Assembly (NCBI GenBank): GCA_944327425.1
Contig: CALVHJ010000058.1
Location: forward strand, 1 to 8,883
Source: an uncultured Bacilli bacterium
Lineage (GTDB): Bacteria > Bacillota_I > Bacilli_A > RF39 > UBA660
Direction of reading: 5' to 3'
Length of the DNA stretch: 8,883 nt
In this document: positions 5,056-8,883 of the stretch, piece after piece
How positions within the stretch are numbered: the stretch's first letter is position 1
Layout of the letters: the number at the start of each line of letters is the position of its first letter
The notes under the pieces: model-generated
What the model was told of the DNA's origin: nothing
Databases searched by the model: none
Seen by the model: the letters and a program-made list of their open reading frames with translations, nothing else
Position numbers and translations under genes: made by a program

Positions 5056-5881
5056 TTTTCTTACCTCCCCTTTTAACTACTCTTTTTTCGTTTATGTCAT
5101 TATATAAGTTTTCATATTTGCCTTTACGACTTAAAATAATTAAATAAGTTAAGCCAGTAATAAACATTGTGATAGAAATAATTTGAGCTACTTTAAAGCC
5201 ACCTAACATGAGAGAATCAGTACGCCATGCTTCAATAAAGAAACGACCTAAGCTATACCATATTAAATAAATACAAGTTGTAGCTCCTATTTTAATATAT
5301 TTCAACTTTCTAATAATTAGTAATATTATAAACCCAAGAAGACACCATAAAGATTCAAAATAAAAGGTTGGTAAATAATAGATACCTCCTAACTCCATGC
5401 CTTCAATAATAAATTCAGGGATTAATAAATCTTTTAACTGCGTATACGTAGTTGCTATACCATGAGCTTCACTATTAAAAAAGTTTCCCCATCTACCTAT
5501 TGCTTGAGCTAAAATAAGACTTGGGATAGCCATATCAAGCAGTTTTAAAAAATTTAAATGATGTTTTTTGGCGAGAAAAATTACCGTTAAAAGGCCAGCG
5601 ATAAGACCTCCATGGATAGCAAGTCCACCATTCCATATAGCAAATATTTCTAGTAAATTATTTTTGTAATAAGAAAAATTGAAAAGGCAATAATAAAGTC
5701 TAGCACCAATTATACCTATAATTATAGCCCAAAAACAAATATTAAAAATTAAATCTGGGGGATATTTGAATTTTTTGGCTTCTTTTTCTAAAAGAATTAT
5801 GCCAATGATAATTCCTATTAAGATAAAAACTGAATACCAATAAATATCGATGCCAAAAATACTAAACATTATAGGATCCAT
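5048..5881 (-). CDS. lgt: prolipoprotein diacylglyceryl transferase
   Basis: Lgt transfers diacylglycerol from phosphatidylglycerol to the lipobox cysteine of prolipoproteins in the cytoplasmic membrane, the first step of lipoprotein maturation. The 277 residues contain about seven membrane helices. The family signatures are clear: GARLYY (59-64), WNGGLAIHGG (83-92) with the conserved His90, the signature GRWGNFFNSE (129-138) with Arg130, YFESLW (174-179), and LGRFFIEAWR (211-220) with Arg213, Glu217 and Arg220. Length is normal. The ATG at 5881 has only a weak GAGTGAT ribosome site (5885-5891). It ends in TGA, which supports use of the standard code. It starts the lgt-trxB unit and has its own promoter. 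lgt and trxB also lie near each other in Bacillus subtilis and Staphylococcus, usually with hprK, which is not visible here. Confidence 0.97.
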   Translation of the reverse strand: MDPIMFSIFGIDIYWYSVFILIGIIIGIILLEKEAKKFKYPPDLIFNICFWAIIIGIIGARLYYCLFNFSYYKNNLLEIFAIWNGGLAIHGGLIAGLLTVIFLAKKHHLNFLKLLDMAIPSLILAQAIGRWGNFFNSEAHGIATTYTQLKDLLIPEFIIEGMELGGIYYLPTFYFESLWCLLGFIILLIIRKLKYIKIGATTCIYLIWYSLGRFFIEAWRTDSLMLGGFKVAQIISITMFITGLTYLIILSRKGKYENLYNDINEKRVVKRGGKKNV

Positions 5882-5903
5882 TTAATCACTCATTTCTAAT
5901 AGT

Positions 5904-5932
5904 ATTATACACTATTTTTCTTTTTACTAAAA
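5904..5932 (-). promoter_or_regulatory. probable promoter of lgt-trxB
   Basis: A perfect TATAAT lies on the minus strand at 5904-5909, 22 bases before the lgt ATG. The -35 at 17 bases (TTTTAG, 5927-5932) is weak. The spacer and -35 fall inside the long inverted repeat at 5912-5942, so a hairpin or a DNA-binding protein there could influence use of this promoter. Confidence 0.55.
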
Positions 5933-5942
5933 GCAAAAATAG
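5912..5942. repeat. 31-base inverted repeat between the GT-C gene and the lgt promoter
   Basis: On the minus strand CTATTTTT pairs with AAAAATAG (8 pairs); then one G is bulged, CTTTT pairs with AAAAG (5 pairs), and AGTA forms a tetraloop. It begins three bases after the stop of the gene at 5946-7085 and ends just before the lgt -10. It lacks a following T-tract, so it is not a standard terminator. It could be an atypical terminator, an operator, or both. Confidence 0.55.
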
Positions 5943-5945
5943 ATG

Positions 5946-7085
5946 TTAATAAACATGCTTACTTTGGGAGTTAATCTTTTGGTTTAAAATATCTAATAAT
6001 AAACTAATTATAGCAATTAGCATTAAACATGAAAATATCCATAAAGGCATTTTATCTAGTCCAAATAAATAAACAGAGTAACCGGCTAAACTACTTAAAT
6101 TCACAATAATAGGTAGGTATATTTTCTTTTGGTAAATAAAGTACCAAATTACCGAAATAACATCTGCCATAAACATGTATCTTTCATGCATAAAAGGTAG
6201 GAAATATACTGCTATTAAAATACATAATAAACTAATGCTAATAATTTCTTTGTTACTTATCTTTCTTTTCCTCTTAATAAAATATATTAATAAACTTAAA
6301 AAAATTAGACCAGTTATAATTAGTAGTATATAACCTATTATTTTTTCGTTTGGTAAGAACTGATATATATTAGCTAAATTTCTGGTTAATTCTACAGAAT
6401 AATCGGTTGTTTGTTTTAGATAAGTAGTAAAAGCATTTACAATAGGCATACCCATTAATATTACGGGTAAGCACATTAAAATATTACCTAAAGGAGTTAG
6501 TAAAAAATTAAAAATAGAAAACTTTTTGTTTGCAAAATAAAGAATTACATAAATGGGTAAAATGAATATAAATTGGAGTTTAAAACTAAAAGCAACTCCT
6601 AATGTTAAGAAAGATAAACTGTATTTTTCTTTAATTAATAAATATAGAGATAGTAAGACAAAGGTTGTATATATGCTATCACACTGAGCCCACATACTAC
6701 TATTTAATATGATGGTGGGTAAAAGTAATATTACTAACCAAGATAGATATGAATTTTTAGAATGAGTTAATTCTTTAACTATTAAATAGCCGAGAAAGCC
6801 CATAATGATATCAAAAATAACTGATAATATTTTTATTTTAATTAAGGGACTGCCAGGGATTAAAGTTAATAAGTAAAGTAATATTAAATACGGTGGGTTA
6901 TAGTTTCCTAGGCCATTTACAATACTTATTAGACCTTCAGTGTTTAAAATATTATACCACTTTAGAAGAAACCTTTTATAATCGCCACTTTCAAACGAAA
7001 AAAAACAGTATTTTATAAGAATACTTACGAAAATAATACTTATGATAATAACTGTCTTTTTATTTATTAATTTGTTTTTAAACAT
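5946..7085 (-). CDS. Gpi18-like GT-C membrane glycosyltransferase
   Basis: This 379-residue multi-pass protein (roughly nine to eleven membrane helices) resembles the Gpi18-related mannosyltransferases, a GT-C family that uses a polyprenyl-phosphate-linked sugar on the outer face of the membrane. Support: an acidic first loop ESGDYKRFLLKWY (32-44) with Asp35 as the likely catalytic base; NYNPPY (61-66), matching the family's 'YPP' loop; MWAQCDS (131-137), close to the usual W-(G/A)-Q-x-D-S; FKLQ (168-171), like the usual K-x-Q; and MHERYMF (299-305), as in many GT-C enzymes. The sugar and acceptor cannot be read from the sequence. Its ATG overlaps the GT2 stop by one base (TAATG), so it is coupled to that gene, a likely donor supplier. 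The ribosome site is weak (AAGAGTTGAT), consistent with coupling. Family assignment is good; substrate is unknown. Confidence 0.83.
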   Translation of the reverse strand: MFKNKLINKKTVIIISIIFVSILIKYCFFSFESGDYKRFLLKWYNILNTEGLISIVNGLGNYNPPYLILLYLLTLIPGSPLIKIKILSVIFDIIMGFLGYLIVKELTHSKNSYLSWLVILLLPTIILNSSMWAQCDSIYTTFVLLSLYLLIKEKYSLSFLTLGVAFSFKLQFIFILPIYVILYFANKKFSIFNFLLTPLGNILMCLPVILMGMPIVNAFTTYLKQTTDYSVELTRNLANIYQFLPNEKIIGYILLIITGLIFLSLLIYFIKRKRKISNKEIISISLLCILIAVYFLPFMHERYMFMADVISVIWYFIYQKKIYLPIIVNLSSLAGYSVYLFGLDKMPLWIFSCLMLIAIISLLLDILNQKINSQSKHVY

Positions 7086-8029
7086 TAAATCAACTCTTTT
7101 TCAATAATATACTTTGGTCTATGTTTAGTTTCACTGTATATTTTACCCACATATTCGCCAATTAAACCTATTGATACTAACTGTACTCCCCCGATAAACC
7201 AAATTGATAACATAATGAAGGCCCATCCATCAACAGTGTTACCTAATATTTTTACAACTATGGTATAAATAATCATGACAACACTGATAAATAGCATAAT
7301 AAATCCTATGGAAGTGATCATTTTTAAAGGTTTAACACTAAAAGAAGTGATCCCATCCCAAGCAAAAGAAAGCATTTTCTTTAATGGGTATTTACTCTCT
7401 CCGGCTGCTCGTTCATTTCTTTCATAATAAGCTATAGAGGTTTTAAAACCAATTAGAGGAATTAAACCACGTAAGAATAAATTAACTTCCTCAAAGTTTT
7501 CTAGTTCATCTAAAGTTCTTTTAGACATAAGACGGCAGTCAGCATGATTAAATACTGTTTCAACTCCCATCATCTTCATTAATTTATAAAACATTTCAGC
7601 AGTTGTTTTTTTAAACCAACTATCTTTTTTTCGAGAACTTCTGACACCGTAAACAATTTCGGCACCTAATTCATTTTCTTCAAGCATTTTGTCAATAACG
7701 TTAATGTCATCTTGAAGATCAGCATCCATACTAATCGTTATATCAGCATATTTTTTAGCAGTCATAAGCCCGGCTAGTAAAGCATTTTGGTGACCTTTAT
7801 TACGGGATAATTTTACGCCGACAAATAAAGGATCTTCTTTATGATATTCTTCTATTAGTTCCCAAGTTTTATCTTTAGAACCATCATTTACAAACATAAC
7901 TTTTGAGTCTTTACTAATTTTTTTGGCTTTAATTAAACTTTCCATTTTCTCTTTTAAAGCTTTTTTTGTTATTGGTAATACTTCTTCTTCATTATAACAC
8001 GGTATTACTAAATATAATATTTTCTTCAC
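7085..8029 (-). CDS. GT2 polyprenyl-phosphate glycosyltransferase (DPM1/GtrB-like)
   Basis: The enzyme moves a sugar from a nucleotide sugar to undecaprenyl phosphate at the inner membrane face. From the chosen GTG start it has 314 residues: a GT2 catalytic domain with PCYNEEE (10-16), VNDGSKD (47-53), the metal-binding DADLQD (102-107), HADCRLMS (162-169) and AGESKYPL (209-216), then two C-terminal membrane helices (about 238-260 and 268-292) and a typical tail (GEYVGKIYSETKHRPKY). An in-frame ATG at 8050 would add seven residues, but that ATG overlaps a TATAAT -10 element and has no ribosome site. The GTG at 8027-8029 has AGGTGG at 8037-8042 and begins with the family-like MKKILYLVIPCYNE. 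The next gene overlaps by one base. Together they form a lipid-linked sugar pathway. Whether the sugar is glucose, mannose or N-acetylglucosamine cannot be told. Confidence 0.93.
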   Translation of the reverse strand: MKKILYLVIPCYNEEEVLPITKKALKEKMESLIKAKKISKDSKVMFVNDGSKDKTWELIEEYHKEDPLFVGVKLSRNKGHQNALLAGLMTAKKYADITISMDADLQDDINVIDKMLEENELGAEIVYGVRSSRKKDSWFKKTTAEMFYKLMKMMGVETVFNHADCRLMSKRTLDELENFEEVNLFLRGLIPLIGFKTSIAYYERNERAAGESKYPLKKMLSFAWDGITSFSVKPLKMITSIGFIMLFISVVMIIYTIVVKILGNTVDGWAFIMLSIWFIGGVQLVSIGLIGEYVGKIYSETKHRPKYIIEKELI

Positions 8030-8048
8030 AAATACACCACCTAATTTC

Positions 8049-8077
8049 ATTATAGCAAGGTTAAATTATTTTCTCAA
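8049..8077 (-). promoter_or_regulatory. near-consensus promoter of the GT2 gene
   Basis: On the minus strand TTGAGA (8072-8077), a 17-base spacer and a perfect TATAAT (8049-8054), matching consensus at 11 of 12 positions. The predicted start is near 8042, at the beginning of the AGGTGG ribosome site, giving a leader of only about 13 bases before GTG. The -35 lies just within the 3' end of the upstream gene. Confidence 0.72.
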
Positions 8078-8883
8078 GCTATTTCCTTCATCTTTACTTA
8101 TAAAATACTTTTTTAAACTTATAAATTCAATTCCTAAGATAGATAAAGATAATATTAAATAAGATATAATACTTATATAGGAACGTTTATTTACTAAATC
8201 AACTCTAAAAATAAATGTATCTGATACTTCTTCATTATTTATATAAACAGTACCCTTATTATAAGATTTGTAATAAATTGATTCATTAAAAGTGGCAATG
8301 CTTAAAGTGCTTTTTCCTTCTAATTTAGATATTTCAATACGATAATTGGTGTTTTTATTTGGGGTTATATCAGCAAATTTAAATTTGTAATAGCTGTTAC
8401 TACTTATATCTTGGCTGTTAAATAAAGTTTCTTTTAATAAAATATTGTGGTCTTCATCATATAATCTAAAAATGTATTTGCTTTTTTCTTCTTCGTTGTT
8501 ATTATTAAACTTTACTTTTATTTGATTAAAATTATCTTTGGTAGTAAAAGTTTGGCTTATAATATCATCATTTATGGTAATTTCTGAAAATCCACGATAA
8601 GATAATATTCTTATGTCTTCATAATCTTTTTGTTCTAATGTATATTTGGGAAAATAAATTGTTAGTAAGATAAATGTTATTAACATAAGAGATAAGCTAG
8701 CATATTTTTTTATTTTAAAATGGGGATTTGGGCTTGTTTTTTCATCTAACTTACTATAAATTATACCTAGAGGAATAATCATCCATGGTAGGAAAGATAA
8801 GCTATATCTTTGGGCAGCTTCCCAAATAAGATAGAATAATATGGCTCCAAATAAAGCGATATAAATAATAGTATCAAAGTTAT
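8066..8883 (-). CDS. C-terminal part of a probable GT-C glycosyltransferase, cut by the window edge
   Basis: The reading frame is open to the window edge; the ATG at 8782 is internal, and 271 residues are visible. The first 33 (NFDTIIY... to ...WEAAQRYSLSFLPW) contain a membrane helix and a W-E-x-x-x-R-Y-x-L-x-F-L-P pattern like that seen late in the membrane region of GT-C (PMT-type) glycosyltransferases. A second helix (about 31-43) and a third (about 61-77) follow. Next is a soluble, probably extracytoplasmic, beta-rich region (about 78-232) with ISQTFTTKDNF (108-118) and FRLYDEDHNIL (138-148), reminiscent of beta-sandwich domains attached to some Gram-positive surface-polysaccharide enzymes. 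A last helix spans about 235-255, and a short charged tail ends the protein. Its place upstream of a GT2 donor synthase supports a GT-C role. The missing N-terminus would carry the catalytic Asp, so the call is tentative. Confidence 0.7.
   Translation of the reverse strand, partial: NFDTIIYIALFGAILFYLIWEAAQRYSLSFLPWMIIPLGIIYSKLDEKTSPNPHFKIKKYASLSLMLITFILLTIYFPKYTLEQKDYEDIRILSYRGFSEITINDDIISQTFTTKDNFNQIKVKFNNNNEEEKSKYIFRLYDEDHNILLKETLFNSQDISSNSYYKFKFADITPNKNTNYRIEISKLEGKSTLSIATFNESIYYKSYNKGTVYINNEEVSDTFIFRVDLVNKRSYISIISYLILSLSILGIEFISLKKYFISKDEGNSLRK

Noticed and set aside
1..8883. CRISPR array, tRNA, rRNA, insertion sequence, phage or toxin-antitoxin genes
   Set aside because: No repeats-with-spacers, clover-leaf sequences, transposase motifs or phage proteins were seen on either strand. 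The XRE protein has no toxin partner within the window.

Overview
The window reads as chromosome of a very AT-rich, low-GC Gram-positive-type bacterium. The support is AT-rich codons, strong GGAGG-type ribosome binding sites, TTGACA/TATAAT-type promoters, Lgt and a DUF3048 (YerB-like) protein. Rubrerythrin suggests an anaerobic or microaerophilic life. An uncultured gut Bacilli, Erysipelotrichia or Mycoplasmatota-like lineage would fit, but that placement is inference. TGG is the only tryptophan codon needed, and lgt ends in TGA at a normal length, so the standard bacterial code (table 11) fits better than the Mycoplasma code. I saw no tRNA, rRNA, CRISPR array, insertion sequence or phage gene, and no gene-free stretch longer than 300 bases.

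Left part (1-2750). A 144-base intergenic region carries a perfect-consensus promoter firing left, off the window. Facing it is the gene of a small regulator with two tandem XRE helix-turn-helix domains (145-597, +). This converges on an unrecognised 337-residue protein (602-1615, -). Next is rubrerythrin (1682-2221, -), whose terminator contains its own stop codon and runs into the promoter of the unknown gene. Rubrerythrin is divergent from a small protein with a degenerate J-domain (2336-2746, +), which has its own near-consensus promoter.

Middle part (2746-5942), all on the minus strand. A bidirectional terminator separates the J-like gene from a two-gene unit: a DUF3048 YerB-like membrane-anchored protein followed by an 80-residue single-pass membrane protein. 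Upstream of these lies lgt-trxB, with an 8-base overlap. Lgt builds lipoproteins; TrxB keeps thioredoxin reduced. lgt and trxB also sit in the same neighbourhood in Bacillus and Staphylococcus.

Right part (5946-8883), minus strand. Three glycosylation genes: the C-terminal part of a multi-pass membrane protein resembling GT-C glycosyltransferases (cut by the window edge), a DPM1/GtrB-like GT2 polyprenyl-phosphate glycosyltransferase, and a Gpi18-like GT-C membrane glycosyltransferase. A reasonable model is that the GT2 enzyme loads a sugar on a polyprenyl phosphate at the inner face, and the GT-C enzymes use the flipped lipid-linked sugar outside to decorate a surface polymer or protein.

I found no clearly new multi-gene system. 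The best leads are the degenerate J-domain protein, the tandem-HTH regulator facing a consensus promoter, the unknown 337-residue protein, and several cases where terminator, stop codon, promoter and start codon share the same bases.
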